64,000 nucleotides of DNA, taken from Aquella oligotrophica (GTDB lineage: Bacteria; Pseudomonadota; Gammaproteobacteria; Burkholderiales; UBA11063). The notes under the pieces were generated by a model, which was not told the DNA's origin, did no database searches, and worked only from the letters and a program-made list of their open reading frames with translations. Both the position numbers and the translations under genes were made by a program. Below, one piece after another: positions 1-10,034 of this stretch (the first letter of the stretch is position 1; each line of letters starts with the position of its first letter). The stretch lies in contig NZ_CP024847.1 of NCBI RefSeq assembly GCF_002892535.1, forward strand, positions 186,001-250,000, written 5' to 3'.

Positions 1-927
1 ATCGGCAAGAATCAGTTTAAAGGCTTCAATAACACGCTCTTTAGTCGCACCACCACCTACATCTAGGAAGTTAGCTGGTTGTCCGCCGTATAGCTTAATA
101 ATATCCATAGTCGCCATTGCTAGACCAGCACCATTAACCATACAACCAATATTACCTTCAAGAGCTACATAATTTAGGTCAAATTCAGATGCTTTAAGTT
201 CAAGAGCATTTTCTTGCGATTTATCACGTAATTCAACTAGGTTAGGATGACGGAATAATGCATTTGAATCAAGATTAATTTTGGCATCTACACATACTAG
301 TTCACCGTTTTCACGAACAGCTAGTGGATTGATTTCAAATAATGCGAAATCATTTTCTACAAAAGCTTTGTAAGCACCAAGCATCATTTTTACAAAATTA
401 GCGATTTGATCACCAGTTAAACCAAGCTGGAATGCAACTTCACGAGCATGGCATGGTTGTAATCCAACTAAAGGATCAACCACAACTTTAAGAATTTTTT
501 CTGGAGTTTCGTGAGCAACTTTTTCAATCTCAACACCACCTTCAGTTGAAGCCATGAATGTAACTCGGCGGCTTGAACGATCAACAACAGCACCAAGATA
601 TAATTCACGAGCAACTGGGTATAAATCTTCAGATACATAAACTGAATTTACTGGCTGACCATTAGCATCGGTCTGATAAGTTACCAGATTTTTACCAATC
701 AAGCTATTAGCTACTTCGGTAGCTTCGTCACGTGATTTAACTACTTTTACCCCGCCAGCTTTACCACGTCCACCAGCATGTACTTGGGCTTTAACTACAG
801 CAAATTTGCCGCCCAAAGAATCAAATGCATTCGCCGCCTCATGTCCGTTTGTTGCCAAAATTCCGGTTTGCACACGTAATCCATAACGAGCCAATAACTC
901 CTTGGCTTGGTACTCATGTAAATTCAT
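1..927 (-). CDS. sucC: Succinyl-CoA ligase (ADP-forming) beta subunit, 3' end outside window
   Basis: Reading leftward from an ATG at 925-927, 309 codons stay open to the window edge; the family is about 388 residues, so about 80 C-terminal residues are missing. The product begins [12 protein letters not shown], as SucC does, and has the ATP-grasp run [17 protein letters not shown] near residues 44-60 and the metal-binding EINPL stretch near residue 200. It forms the TCA-cycle enzyme with SucD, making succinate and ATP from succinyl-CoA. sucD would be expected just beyond the left edge. Identity is certain from the sequence; the partner gene is inferred. Confidence 0.97.
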   Translation of the reverse strand, partial: MNLHEYQAKELLARYGLRVQTGILATNGHEAANAFDSLGGKFAVVKAQVHAGGRGKAGGVKVVKSRDEATEVANSLIGKNLVTYQTDANGQPVNSVYVSEDLYPVARELYLGAVVDRSSRRVTFMASTEGGVEIEKVAHETPEKILKVVVDPLVGLQPCHAREVAFQLGLTGDQIANFVKMMLGAYKAFVENDFALFEINPLAVRENGELVCVDAKINLDSNALFRHPNLVELRDKSQENALELKASEFDLNYVALEGNIGCMVNGAGLAMATMDIIKLYGGQPANFLDVGGGATKERVIEAFKLILAD

Positions 928-1033
928 CTTATGTCCTTATAACAATCGAATTAAGTACTGATTAAATAAAATCGCATTATTTTAACATACTCATGCAACA
1001 TTGAGGGTGTAATAAAAATTAAAAGACAAAGAA

Positions 1034-1744
1034 TCAGAATACCCTAGCGCTACCTTGAATCTTGGATTTATTTGCAGGAGGAAGAGGTTTATTTGTTTTT
1101 ATTAATTCAGTTAACTTATTTAATGCCTGACGCCAATCATATTCACTATCATAGCTTTTATACAAATTGTAAAGTGTAAGTGCTAAATCATAATTTTCTG
1201 GTAAGTCGCTATCATTTAAAATATGACGAACTCTAGTGCGAATTTCTTCTTCTGAGAATCCAGTATCATTTTTTAACTGCCATATCAGGCATTCCCCAGA
1301 ACTAGTTGGAGTTATTTTTAAATTAGGAGTTTGCTTTGGATTATAAACAAAGTAATCGCAGGCAATTTCATCATTACTCTTGTCAATTGCTTGATTTTTC
1401 TGACTAAAAATGATTATACGGTAGGTTTTACTGCCAATCAGACGCTGTAAATCGTCTTTTGTGCTACATATGACCGAAGAGTCAGAGTTTAATGTACACT
1501 CAAGTTTGCCATTAATAAAACGATGCCATGGCTTTTCTTGGATTGAAAAGGATACGTTAGTAAAATCACCATTGATCCCTTTAAAAATACGAGGAGCAAT
1601 GGTTAATTTTAAAGTAATAGGAGTGCTGCTACCATTAACTTTCAGGTTAGTGGTATTTGGAGTGGCAGAATTATCAGTATCTTTACTGCACCCAGCAATG
1701 ATACTGATAACCATTAACAAATACCAATACTTAAACAATTTCAA
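1034..1744 (-). CDS. Predicted lipoprotein of unknown function
   Basis: 236 residues. A hydrophobic N-terminus ends in the lipobox IIAGC (Cys19), so a lipid-anchored envelope protein is likely. The mature part is polar, with several cysteines in its middle and an alpha-helical-looking C-terminal third. I recognise no family. It starts 14 nt after the stop of the S8 protease gene on the same strand, so the two are probably co-transcribed; a partner, inhibitor or accessory role for the protease is possible but not shown. Confidence 0.75.
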   Translation of the reverse strand: MKLFKYWYLLMVISIIAGCSKDTDNSATPNTTNLKVNGSSTPITLKLTIAPRIFKGINGDFTNVSFSIQEKPWHRFINGKLECTLNSDSSVICSTKDDLQRLIGSKTYRIIIFSQKNQAIDKSNDEIACDYFVYNPKQTPNLKITPTSSGECLIWQLKNDTGFSEEEIRTRVRHILNDSDLPENYDLALTLYNLYKSYDSEYDWRQALNKLTELIKTNKPLPPANKSKIQGSARVF

Positions 1745-1758
1745 CTTGCCATTTCATA

Positions 1759-3309
1759 TCAGTTATTATATGTTTCAGCTAACTTTAGTGCTGCAGCTAC
1801 ATTTAAGCGCCCGGCATCAACTACACATATTTTTTTAGTACATTTTCCATTCTCTTGAATTGGGGATGCACTATCTCTCAATATTTTTACAATTTGCTCT
1901 GGAGTCAAATTAGGCTTGATAGCCAAAATATCTGCAATAGCAGCGGTAACCAGCGGTGCTGCAAAGGAAGTTCCTTTATAAGGTTTGTATATAAAGCACT
2001 GATTACCATTACAGTCTCCATATTTATTACCTGAATAGCTTGTGCTTAATATACCCAATCCATGAACTATATCAGTAGAGTCATCACCACCTGGAGCAGC
2101 AATGGTTACCTTACCCGCACTACTATAATCCACCAGATAATCAACAGAACCAAGAGCTGCTACCGTGATAACATTGCGGTTTGTATCTTTACAATTTGCC
2201 GGTTCTCTAGTTGTGTAATTTTCGCTAGTATTCCCGGCAGTAACTACGACAGTGACTTTAGCCTCATCCAATTCATTAAAAACTCTTTGCAATTCTGTAG
2301 AACAAACTGTTGCAGGTCCACTCATACTTACATTTATAACTTTTGCCGGATTTGAATTAGGAATTGGGTGAATTCCACCAGCCCATTCGATAGCAGCTAA
2401 CAAATCAGACATGGTACCTCCATTTTTCCCAAGCACCCGAACTGGAACTACCCTACTGGCAGGAGCACCACCACGATTAGCTTCGGCATTAATATGCTGC
2501 CCAATAATTGTACCAATTACGCCAGTACCATGCCATTTATTTTTAGTTGCACCCCCAAGATCCAATGCATCTGGATAAGGCAAAATTGCCAAACTTTCGG
2601 TTTGTGTAGCAGGGCATGTTCCTGCATTACTACAATCAGAAATAAATGTATAACCATAGCCCTTATTGTCTGGTAATGGCTGCAAGTGACTGATGAAATT
2701 AGGGTGCGGCGTATAACCAGAATCCACCACCGCAACAGTAACACCACTACCGCTACCATGAAAACTCCCATCGCTATAGAAACCAGCTCCATAAAGCTTT
2801 GTACCAAAAGGGCGAACGATACTTTTAGCGCCATCATAAGCGCTTACATCAAAAAGCTCCCATTGCTCACGATTAAGTGAAACAACTTCATCGGCTGAAA
2901 GGATCACATTTTCTTCAACGTTAGCAACCCCTGGAATTTTTTTCAAGCGACTGATTACTTGTGCCATTTCGGTTGGCGTCAAATTCTTTTTGAAAGTTAG
3001 GACTCTACCCCCTAAAGCATAAGGACCAAAATCAACCACTTGTTGCCCAGCTACTGCTGATAATGCCTGAAGCTTTGCAGTAGAAAGCTTTTCCATTAGC
3101 TTTGCTTTTACTTGTTTGATATCCTGATTCTTTTCTTGCAGATTCTTAGCTGAATTGATGAATTTCTGCTGCTCAGCAGTTGGTTCATAACGAAGAATAA
3201 TCTGATTGTTAGATGTCCCGGTTTCGGCATATATAGTAGCTGTCAACACACCAAGCAACAACCCCATTTTAAATTTACCATTAGCTTGTTTATTTAACCT
3301 TGTTAACAT
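1759..3309 (-). CDS. Secreted subtilisin-like serine protease (S8 family)
   Basis: 516 residues. A basic, hydrophobic N-terminus (about 1-28) looks like a Sec signal peptide. Residues about 100-138 resemble an I9-type inhibitory propeptide. The catalytic domain has the triad in canonical contexts: Asp196 in VAVVDSGYTPHP, His260 in WHGTGVIGT and Ser448 in GTSFAAPLV, with the oxyanion Asn360 in TAGN. The domain ends close to the C-terminus, with no visible PPC or autotransporter extension, so the mature enzyme is probably released to periplasm or medium. Its arrangement resembles secreted proteases of plant-associated proteobacteria. A lipoprotein gene follows after 14 nt. All catalytic residues are present, so activity is plausible; the substrate is unknown. 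Confidence 0.93.
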   Translation of the reverse strand: MLTRLNKQANGKFKMGLLLGVLTATIYAETGTSNNQIILRYEPTAEQQKFINSAKNLQEKNQDIKQVKAKLMEKLSTAKLQALSAVAGQQVVDFGPYALGGRVLTFKKNLTPTEMAQVISRLKKIPGVANVEENVILSADEVVSLNREQWELFDVSAYDGAKSIVRPFGTKLYGAGFYSDGSFHGSGSGVTVAVVDSGYTPHPNFISHLQPLPDNKGYGYTFISDCSNAGTCPATQTESLAILPYPDALDLGGATKNKWHGTGVIGTIIGQHINAEANRGGAPASRVVPVRVLGKNGGTMSDLLAAIEWAGGIHPIPNSNPAKVINVSMSGPATVCSTELQRVFNELDEAKVTVVVTAGNTSENYTTREPANCKDTNRNVITVAALGSVDYLVDYSSAGKVTIAAPGGDDSTDIVHGLGILSTSYSGNKYGDCNGNQCFIYKPYKGTSFAAPLVTAAIADILAIKPNLTPEQIVKILRDSASPIQENGKCTKKICVVDAGRLNVAAALKLAETYNN

Positions 3310-3417
3310 AATAACTCCTTGAAAACAAAGTAGTTATTGTAACAAGTAGTAGCTCAAGAAAATAATCCATTTTTCGATAACACTTATACGTTTTTTAGAT
3401 AAATAGATCCAAATTGA

Positions 3418-4227
3418 TTAGTTATTTTGTAAATGAACCTTGGTAAAATACCTAAGTTCTTGATGGACAGTAACAAATGCTGAACTATCAGCTCTAAGCT
3501 CACCCTGAAATGGTTTATCCATCTCAAGAATCAACCAACAAGAGGAGCTGATGATTAAATTTTGACTCATTATAATGAAGAGCGTGAATGCCATACTTTT
3601 CGTTTTTACAAACCCAGTCCAAAAACAGCCGATTATAATCATTACCAGAAAAAACACTAATAGAGGTCCGCGAAGATTTCCCTCAAGGTAATTAAGGCGA
3701 TCCTCACGGTAGTTTGATAACTGTGAGAGCTGTTCTAAAATACGATGATAGCGCATTTCTTCCGCCATATTTTTAGCGGGAGTGTACTCGTAAATTGATA
3801 AAACTAATGTCCGATACATGGCAGTGGTTTTCTGGTTAAGTTTGCCAGTAGAAAGGTTTGGATATTCATCTTCAATAACTGAATTAAGATAATCAAACAG
3901 ATTTTGCTCTATTGATTTGCGTTGATCGCTTTCTAATGAATCCACATCATTATATAGCTGCTCAATAGTTGTAGCTTCACGAATACTTGTTAATTCAAGC
4001 TGTCCGAGATTACTCCAATTAGTAGCAATCCAAAATGTAATAAAAATGGTTGTAAAGAAAAGAATTGTTTGCCAGACAACTTTATTCACTACATCATTAT
4101 TATCAACTTTGAAGAGGAATCTTTGTGAAAAGAAATGCCCAATCAGACTAATCAGATTACAAAAAACAAAAGTACAAACTAGAGCAAAGTAGATGGGTAA
4201 AGAATAAAACCAAGCTGGCATTGTCAA
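3418..4227 (-). CDS. DUF4239-type inner-membrane protein
   Basis: 269 residues with two hydrophobic segments near the N-terminus (about 8-30 and 50-68), a soluble helical middle (about 75-185) and two more segments near 190-235. The middle helix with Arg-Glu-Ala, the two-helix insert and the C-terminal DKPFQGEL motif match my memory of the DUF4239 family, which is distantly related in topology to bestrophin-like proteins. Function is unknown. Its start codon overlaps the stop of the upstream lipoprotein gene (ATGA), indicating translational coupling. Confidence 0.7.
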   Translation of the reverse strand: MTMPAWFYSLPIYFALVCTFVFCNLISLIGHFFSQRFLFKVDNNDVVNKVVWQTILFFTTIFITFWIATNWSNLGQLELTSIREATTIEQLYNDVDSLESDQRKSIEQNLFDYLNSVIEDEYPNLSTGKLNQKTTAMYRTLVLSIYEYTPAKNMAEEMRYHRILEQLSQLSNYREDRLNYLEGNLRGPLLVFFLVMIIIGCFWTGFVKTKSMAFTLFIIMSQNLIISSSCWLILEMDKPFQGELRADSSAFVTVHQELRYFTKVHLQNN

Positions 4228-4622
4228 TTGAAATAAAGCGTCAGAATAACCTGAGTCAAGTTATATTTAACTTGATCAGTATCTTTTAATTCAATTGATT
4301 TTAAGGGAATATCTACATTTGTCTTTTTTAGCAGATAATCGTGAACTTCTTGCGCTAGAGGCTCCATCTTAGTTGGATAACTAATCACGACTCGTTTTAT
4401 TCGGTCGGATTTTATTCCATCAGCAATGTCATCCAATTGCGACTCATCCATATTAGTAAGAAAAACAGGTGCCCAGCCGCCTATAGCTTCAGATTGAGAA
4501 GCTGATTTATTGACATCTGTAGTAGAAGTCTTTGGTGTGTTAGTTGGCTGATGTGAATTACTGCAGGCAACCATAAATATGAAACACCCACATAAGAAAA
4601 AATATTGGGCAATTCTTTGCAT
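4224..4622 (-). CDS. Small predicted lipoprotein
   Basis: 132 residues. The N-terminal hydrophobic stretch ends in MVACS, a plausible lipobox with Cys20, followed by a Ser/Thr/Asn-rich linker (about 21-45). The globular part (50-132) has the alternating pattern of a small alpha/beta domain and may resemble a BON- or OmpA-like fold, but I cannot assign it. It is the first gene of a two-gene unit with the DUF4239 protein, overlapping it by 4 nt, so the two probably work together in the envelope. Confidence 0.7.
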   Translation of the reverse strand: MQRIAQYFFLCGCFIFMVACSNSHQPTNTPKTSTTDVNKSASQSEAIGGWAPVFLTNMDESQLDDIADGIKSDRIKRVVISYPTKMEPLAQEVHDYLLKKTNVDIPLKSIELKDTDQVKYNLTQVILTLYFN

Positions 4623-4709
4623 CTAAATAACCTATCTTATTAAAGTCGAGTTCAAAAAACTGATATTCAGGATTGTATCATGAGCCAGATTAATTTTGAA
4701 AAAATCATT

Positions 4710-6746
4710 TTAACTTTGAGTGTAAATACTTTTATTATGAAACCATAAATCGGTTAATAATTTAGCATGAGAAGGATATTTCTCAGCTATTTCCCGGGCA
4801 AGAGGCTTTATCTGTTGCAAAATATCAAGGTCTTCTTCAAGATTAGCAAATCGTAATGCTGGTAAGCCGCTTTGGCGTTGACCAAGAAGCTCACCCGGAC
4901 CACGTATTAGTAGATCTTGGCGCGCAATTTCAAATCCATCAGTTGAGGATGAAATCACCTGTAAGCGTTGTCTAGCTACCTCGCTAAGTCCTGGCTCATA
5001 AAGTAAGATACATTCACTTTGCAGATTCCCACGCCCAACCCGACCACGCAGCTGATGTAATTGCGCAAGCCCCATCCGTTCACTATGTTCAATAACTATA
5101 ATACTGGCATTTGGAACATCAACACCAACCTCAATCACAGTAGTTGCAACCAGTAGTTGTAGTTGATTCTGACTAAATTCTTCCATAACCTGAGCTTTTT
5201 CACGTGCTTTTAGCTTACCATGAATAAGACCAACCTTAATTGGTGCCAGATGATTTGCCAATTCCTGATAAGTATTAAGAGCATTTTCAAGTTCAAGCTT
5301 TTCAGACTCTTCAATTAACGGACAGACCCAGTAAACTTGGGCACCTGAATCAATCTTATTTCTGACAAATTCAATTACTTCATGACGACGATTATTATTA
5401 ATTAGTAAGGTGCTAATTGGCGTTCTTCCGGGTGGCAATTCATCAATAACTGAAACATCAAGATCGGCATAATAGCTCATTGCTAGTGAACGCGGAATCG
5501 GTGTAGCCGACATCATAAGCTGATGCGGATGCAGCTGTTGCTTATTCTTATTAATCAATGCCAACCGCTGCTCAACTCCAAAACGATGTTGTTCATCAAT
5601 AACGGCAAGTCCAAGGTTATGAAATTCAACATCTTTCTGAAAAACGGCATGGGTTCCAACAATAAGTTGGATCGTCCCCTCCGCAATTGCAGTGTAAGTT
5701 TCTTGTTTTTGCTTTTTAGTCTGACTGCCCGATAACCAGCCAGTCTTAATCCCAATCTCTTCACATAAAGAAGAAATTTTTAGATAATGCTGTTCTGCCA
5801 AAATTTCGGTCGGTGCCATAATACACGCCTGAAAACCATTTTCAATCGCAACTACTGCTGCGATAGTTGCAACAATCGTTTTACCACTACCAACATCACC
5901 TTGTAACAGGCGATTCATTTGTTTATCTAGAAGCATATCCTGAAGAGTTTCACGTAAGACTTTCTGTTGAGCTTTGGTTAGTTTGAATGGTAATTTGGCT
6001 AATAGGGGAATCAGATATTTATTATTAGTTTTTAATTGTGGGGCTGGGTTAGCATGCTTTTTAACATAAACTTTATGCATCAATAGTTGCTGAGCCAATA
6101 ATTCATCAAATTTGAGGCGAGCTAGGGCTTTTTCTTGGTATTTTTGTTTAAACTGGAGTGGGGTTAGTTTATGTAATGCTAATAGTGCCTGTGCTAAGCC
6201 CAATAACTTATATCGATCAATGATATTTTGCGGTAAAGTTTCGCCAATAATATTTGCATTAAATAAATCTTCTACTAGCTGAATAATTGTCTGATTATTT
6301 AAACCATTGGTTGTCGGATAGATCGGTGTAAAAGTATTACTTAATTTGACTTCTTCATTTACGGTCTGGATTTTCGGATGAATAATAGTCTTATTGCCAA
6401 AATGATCTTGCTTAACTTCACCAAAAGCCCTTATCCGTTTGCCTATTTTATATTGGCTAGAATAATTCGGGAAAAAATGGAAAAATAATAGCGAGATAAA
6501 TCCATCACCATCGGCAATTTTAACGATTAACTGACGATTTTTACGCTGGATTACCTCACAACTAATAATCTCACCTTCGACCATTACTTGTTGCCCAGCT
6601 CTAGCCTCAGCAATTGGGTAAACTCGAGTCAGATCTTCATAACGCAATGGAATATGTAAGGCAAGATCCCACCAGCTAGAAAGCCCTAATTTCAGGAGCT
6701 TATTATTTAATTGCGCTTTATCGCTTATTTGTTCCAAAATCTGCAT
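4710..6746 (-). CDS. recG: ATP-dependent DNA helicase RecG
   Basis: 678 residues, normal for RecG. An N-terminal wedge/OB domain (about 50-150) precedes two RecA-like helicase lobes. Walker A is GDVGSGKT at 283-290, the DEQH box is at 384-387, followed by MSATPIPRS, and lobe 2 carries the QLRGRVGRG motif VI. The C-terminal region has the ELLGQRQSG element of RecG. It remodels stalled replication forks and branch-migrates Holliday junctions in the cytoplasm. It is divergent from the RND pump gene, and nothing suggests an operon with its minus-strand neighbours. Confidence 0.98.
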   Translation of the reverse strand: MQILEQISDKAQLNNKLLKLGLSSWWDLALHIPLRYEDLTRVYPIAEARAGQQVMVEGEIISCEVIQRKNRQLIVKIADGDGFISLLFFHFFPNYSSQYKIGKRIRAFGEVKQDHFGNKTIIHPKIQTVNEEVKLSNTFTPIYPTTNGLNNQTIIQLVEDLFNANIIGETLPQNIIDRYKLLGLAQALLALHKLTPLQFKQKYQEKALARLKFDELLAQQLLMHKVYVKKHANPAPQLKTNNKYLIPLLAKLPFKLTKAQQKVLRETLQDMLLDKQMNRLLQGDVGSGKTIVATIAAVVAIENGFQACIMAPTEILAEQHYLKISSLCEEIGIKTGWLSGSQTKKQKQETYTAIAEGTIQLIVGTHAVFQKDVEFHNLGLAVIDEQHRFGVEQRLALINKNKQQLHPHQLMMSATPIPRSLAMSYYADLDVSVIDELPPGRTPISTLLINNNRRHEVIEFVRNKIDSGAQVYWVCPLIEESEKLELENALNTYQELANHLAPIKVGLIHGKLKAREKAQVMEEFSQNQLQLLVATTVIEVGVDVPNASIIVIEHSERMGLAQLHQLRGRVGRGNLQSECILLYEPGLSEVARQRLQVISSSTDGFEIARQDLLIRGPGELLGQRQSGLPALRFANLEEDLDILQQIKPLAREIAEKYPSHAKLLTDLWFHNKSIYTQS

Positions 6747-6804
6747 TATGAACTATACTATTTATGGTTTAATTTGATTACTTATATTCTGTCAAGTAAG
6801 TATC

Positions 6805-6832
6805 TTAGCACACCTGAAGATTGAGTTATAAT
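6805..6832 (+). promoter_or_regulatory. Candidate sigma70 promoter for the RND pump gene
   Basis: A perfect -10 TATAAT (6827-6832) lies 28 nt before the GTG start of the RND gene, with TTAGCA (6805-6810, four of six matches) 16 nt upstream. It sits in the divergent gap between recG and the pump gene. Assigned by consensus only. Confidence 0.4.
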
Positions 6833-6860
6833 CTGGGGAAATCCAATTTTAGGTTCTAGG

Positions 6861-9800
6861 GTGAAGCCGTACTATTTCATTAAACGTCCGATTCTAGCTA
6901 TTGTAATCGCGCTTATTATTATTTGCGTTGGGTTAGTAGCTACATTTAACATACCGGTTAGCCAATTTCCCAATATTTCGCCACCAGTAGTCATGGTTCG
7001 TGCCCAATTCCCGGGAGCAAATGCCGAAACTGCGGCTAAAGTCGTTGCTGCACAAATAGAAAACCAGTTAAATGGTACTAGCAATATGCTTTATATGGCA
7101 ACTACTACTTCGGCAACTGGCTCTATTTCGATTAATCTTACCTTTGAAATCGGAACTGATTTAAATATTGCTATCAACGAAATCTTAAACCGGATTTATG
7201 CCGCAATGTCACTTTTACCACCTGTGGTTCAGCAACTAGGGGTAACTGCACGCAAAAGTTCTCCCGATCAATTACTTAGTATTGCTTTCTATGCCAATCC
7301 CTATATCGACCCAAAATTTATCAGCAATTATCTCGAGCGAACTGTCCAAAATGATTTGCTATTATTACCAACTGTTGGCAATATAGGCGTCTTTGGTACT
7401 GGAACTTATGCAATCCGGGCATGGTTAGATCCAAATCTTATGCAACGTTATAGCATTACCGTTAATGATATCCAAAATGCTATAAAAGATCAAAATCAGG
7501 AGTATGTGATCGGGCGCTCAAATGCACCACCTTTTATAAGCGATAAGCAGACAGAAAGCATGCTGGCGTTAAATCTGATTGGTTCACAGATGTTTAGCTC
7601 CCCGAAGCAATTAGCTGAGGTAGTCCTAAGAAATAATGGCAACCAGATAATTCGGGTAAAGGATATTGCCAGAGTTGAATTAGGTGCAAATAGTTACACT
7701 TCCAGAGCGCTGATTAATTTCCGTGATGAAAAGGGGAAATTTGTTAGCTACCCTTGTTCAATTATGCAGGTCTATCTTGTACCGGGAAGCAATCAATTAC
7801 TAGCAAAAAAACAGATTCTTGACTTATTACAAGAAGATGCCAAACGCTTTCCTTTTGGGCTTCATTACCGAATTAGCAATGATAATTCAAGGTTTGTTGC
7901 CGCTTCAATTCACAATGTTGTTGAGACCTTAATTATTGCAATTATACTCGTAACACTAATCATTCTTTTATTTTTACGTAACTTACGTGCCTGCCTAATT
8001 GTAATAGCGACTATTCCAGTATCATTATTTGGAACTATTGCTTGTCTTGATGTTCTTGGGTTTAGTCTAAATACCATTAGCCTCTTTGCTCTGATTTTAT
8101 CAATCGGAATCGTTGTTGATGATGCGATTATTATTGTCGAAAATGTGATGCGGCTAAAAGAAGCCAATCCAGAAACTAAACTCTCACAGATTATCAGTGA
8201 AACAATGCGCGAAGTGAAAAGCGCAGTCATTGCGATTGTAATGGTTTTAAGTATCGTATTTATCCCAGTTATGAAGCTTGGCGGTTTAAGTGGTGTAATG
8301 TACCAACAGTTTGCAGTGACTATTGCCTGCTCGGTTATTATTTCGGGAATAAGTGCACTTACATTTGTACCAGCATTAACTAGCCGCATACTTAAAATAG
8401 TCCCATTGAAGAGAAAACCCCCATCTATTTTTGAGAACTTAATCGGTAAGCTGACTAGGCTCTATGTAAGGCTGGCAGAAATGATTATAATCAAGCGCAA
8501 ATTTATTCTCATGATTTGGTTGGTGCTAATTTTAGCTACTATTGGCTTATTTAAGGAGGTTTCTACTGACTTTGTCCCACTTGAAGATCAGGGGCTAATA
8601 ATGGCTTCGATGAATCTGCCTTCTTCTGCGAGTATGAATGAAACTGAAAGTGCTGCCCGACAAATAATGGCAAAACTAACCAATAACCCCAATATTTCTT
8701 CGGTATTAAGCATTATTGGCGCTGACTTTCTTGATTCTGGCGGGCAAAAACCATACGCAGCTTCATTTACTATCTCATTAAAAGAATGGTCAGAGCGAAG
8801 TGGTAAGCATAGTAGTGCCGATTCAGTCATCAAAGAAATTAACAAATTTAATCGCCAAATTCCGGGACTTGCCATAAAGGCTTATAATCAACCACCAATT
8901 CGCGGGCTTAGCACCACAGGTGGAGTTGAATTTTATCTGGAAAATCGGGTCGGTGGTAATGCTCATGACTTACAGGAGGTTGGTGATAAATTAATCGCCA
9001 GGCTTAAAAAACACCATGAAGTTGGCAATGCATATCAGACGCTAAATACCAATACACTACAAATATCATTGCTACCGGATATTGATATGACCAAATTCTA
9101 TAAAGTAAGCCTCAACGACCTGTATGTTACTTTACAAACAATGTATAGCAATAATAACGTTAATTTTGCCTATCTGATGCAGGGGTTAATCTGGGTTATC
9201 CTTGAAGCCGACTATCGTTATCGGGCTACTTTGGAGGGATTACAAAATGTATATCTGAAAAACACTGATGGTAAAATGGTACCAGTTGGTAGTTTGCTAA
9301 AAATCGACTACAGTAATAATGCTCAGGTAATTCAACGTTTTAATAGTTATATTGCGACTAGAATAACTGTAATCCCCGCAAAAGGACATACCATGGGTGA
9401 TGTGATGCAGGTACTTCAGAATGAAGTTAGCCAATTACCCAAAGGCTATGGTTATGAGTGGTTCGGCACTAGTTATCAACTAAAACAATCGCAAAGTACC
9501 TCGGCTACAGCATTTATCATGGCTTTTGTCATGATTTATCTGGTTTTGGCTGCATTGTATGAAATGTGGCGCTTACCACTTATAATCCTTATGGGAGTTC
9601 CTTTTGCATTATTTGGTGCTATTTTGGTGCTATTTATCTTTAACATGCCAAATGACTTATATTTCCAAATTAGCCTGATAACACTACTCGGCTTATCTGC
9701 CAAAAATATTATTCTTTTGGTTGAATTTGCCTTACAACATTATAAGGAGGATGGGAATAGCATTTCTAGTGCTATTTACGCACTAAAGATCCGTTTTCGT

Positions 9801-9992
9801 CCAATTCTAATGACTTCGGTTACATTTATCTTTGGAACCTTACCACTGGTGTTTGCTAACGGTGCTGGTGCTAATGCTGAACACTCGTTAGGTATCGGAA
9901 TCATCGGTGGCGTTATTGGTTCGGTCTTTTTGGCAACTTTATTCACCCCTGCTTATTTTACCTTATTTATGAAAAATAGGGCAAAGGTTTAA
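6861..9992 (+). CDS. RND efflux transporter, AcrB/MexB (HAE1) family
   Basis: 1043 residues, full length for an HAE1 RND pump. It opens with MKPYYFIKRPILA and TM1, then a large periplasmic loop. TM4 carries the proton-relay Asp pair (420-421) in GIVVDDAIIIVEN, and the TM10 lysine is present in LSAKNIILLVEF. Two porter halves repeat around residues 35-330 and 565-870. The start is GTG, which gives the typical N-terminus; the ribosome site is weak. No membrane fusion protein or outer-membrane factor adjoins it, which is unusual because these genes normally form an operon. Partners may be encoded elsewhere, perhaps with the efflux parts at 54-57 kb, though those look like another family. The LuxR-type gene 42 nt downstream may be co-transcribed. 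Confidence 0.95.
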   Translation: MKPYYFIKRPILAIVIALIIICVGLVATFNIPVSQFPNISPPVVMVRAQFPGANAETAAKVVAAQIENQLNGTSNMLYMATTTSATGSISINLTFEIGTDLNIAINEILNRIYAAMSLLPPVVQQLGVTARKSSPDQLLSIAFYANPYIDPKFISNYLERTVQNDLLLLPTVGNIGVFGTGTYAIRAWLDPNLMQRYSITVNDIQNAIKDQNQEYVIGRSNAPPFISDKQTESMLALNLIGSQMFSSPKQLAEVVLRNNGNQIIRVKDIARVELGANSYTSRALINFRDEKGKFVSYPCSIMQVYLVPGSNQLLAKKQILDLLQEDAKRFPFGLHYRISNDNSRFVAASIHNVVETLIIAIILVTLIILLFLRNLRACLIVIATIPVSLFGTIACLDVLGFSLNTISLFALILSIGIVVDDAIIIVENVMRLKEANPETKLSQIISETMREVKSAVIAIVMVLSIVFIPVMKLGGLSGVMYQQFAVTIACSVIISGISALTFVPALTSRILKIVPLKRKPPSIFENLIGKLTRLYVRLAEMIIIKRKFILMIWLVLILATIGLFKEVSTDFVPLEDQGLIMASMNLPSSASMNETESAARQIMAKLTNNPNISSVLSIIGADFLDSGGQKPYAASFTISLKEWSERSGKHSSADSVIKEINKFNRQIPGLAIKAYNQPPIRGLSTTGGVEFYLENRVGGNAHDLQEVGDKLIARLKKHHEVGNAYQTLNTNTLQISLLPDIDMTKFYKVSLNDLYVTLQTMYSNNNVNFAYLMQGLIWVILEADYRYRATLEGLQNVYLKNTDGKMVPVGSLLKIDYSNNAQVIQRFNSYIATRITVIPAKGHTMGDVMQVLQNEVSQLPKGYGYEWFGTSYQLKQSQSTSATAFIMAFVMIYLVLAALYEMWRLPLIILMGVPFALFGAILVLFIFNMPNDLYFQISLITLLGLSAKNIILLVEFALQHYKEDGNSISSAIYALKIRFRPILMTSVTFIFGTLPLVFANGAGANAEHSLGIGIIGGVIGSVFLATLFTPAYFTLFMKNRAKV

Positions 9993-10034
9993 TCTAAGCC
10001 GTATAATCATGTAAAGTTTTCTTAGGAAGCAAAA

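Noticed and set aside
1461-1838. 125-codon plus-strand frame
   Set aside because: Lies opposite the lipoprotein and protease genes and has no coding character of its own.
7910-8389. 159-codon minus-strand frame
   Set aside because: Shadow of the RND pump gene, whose frame has clear family motifs.
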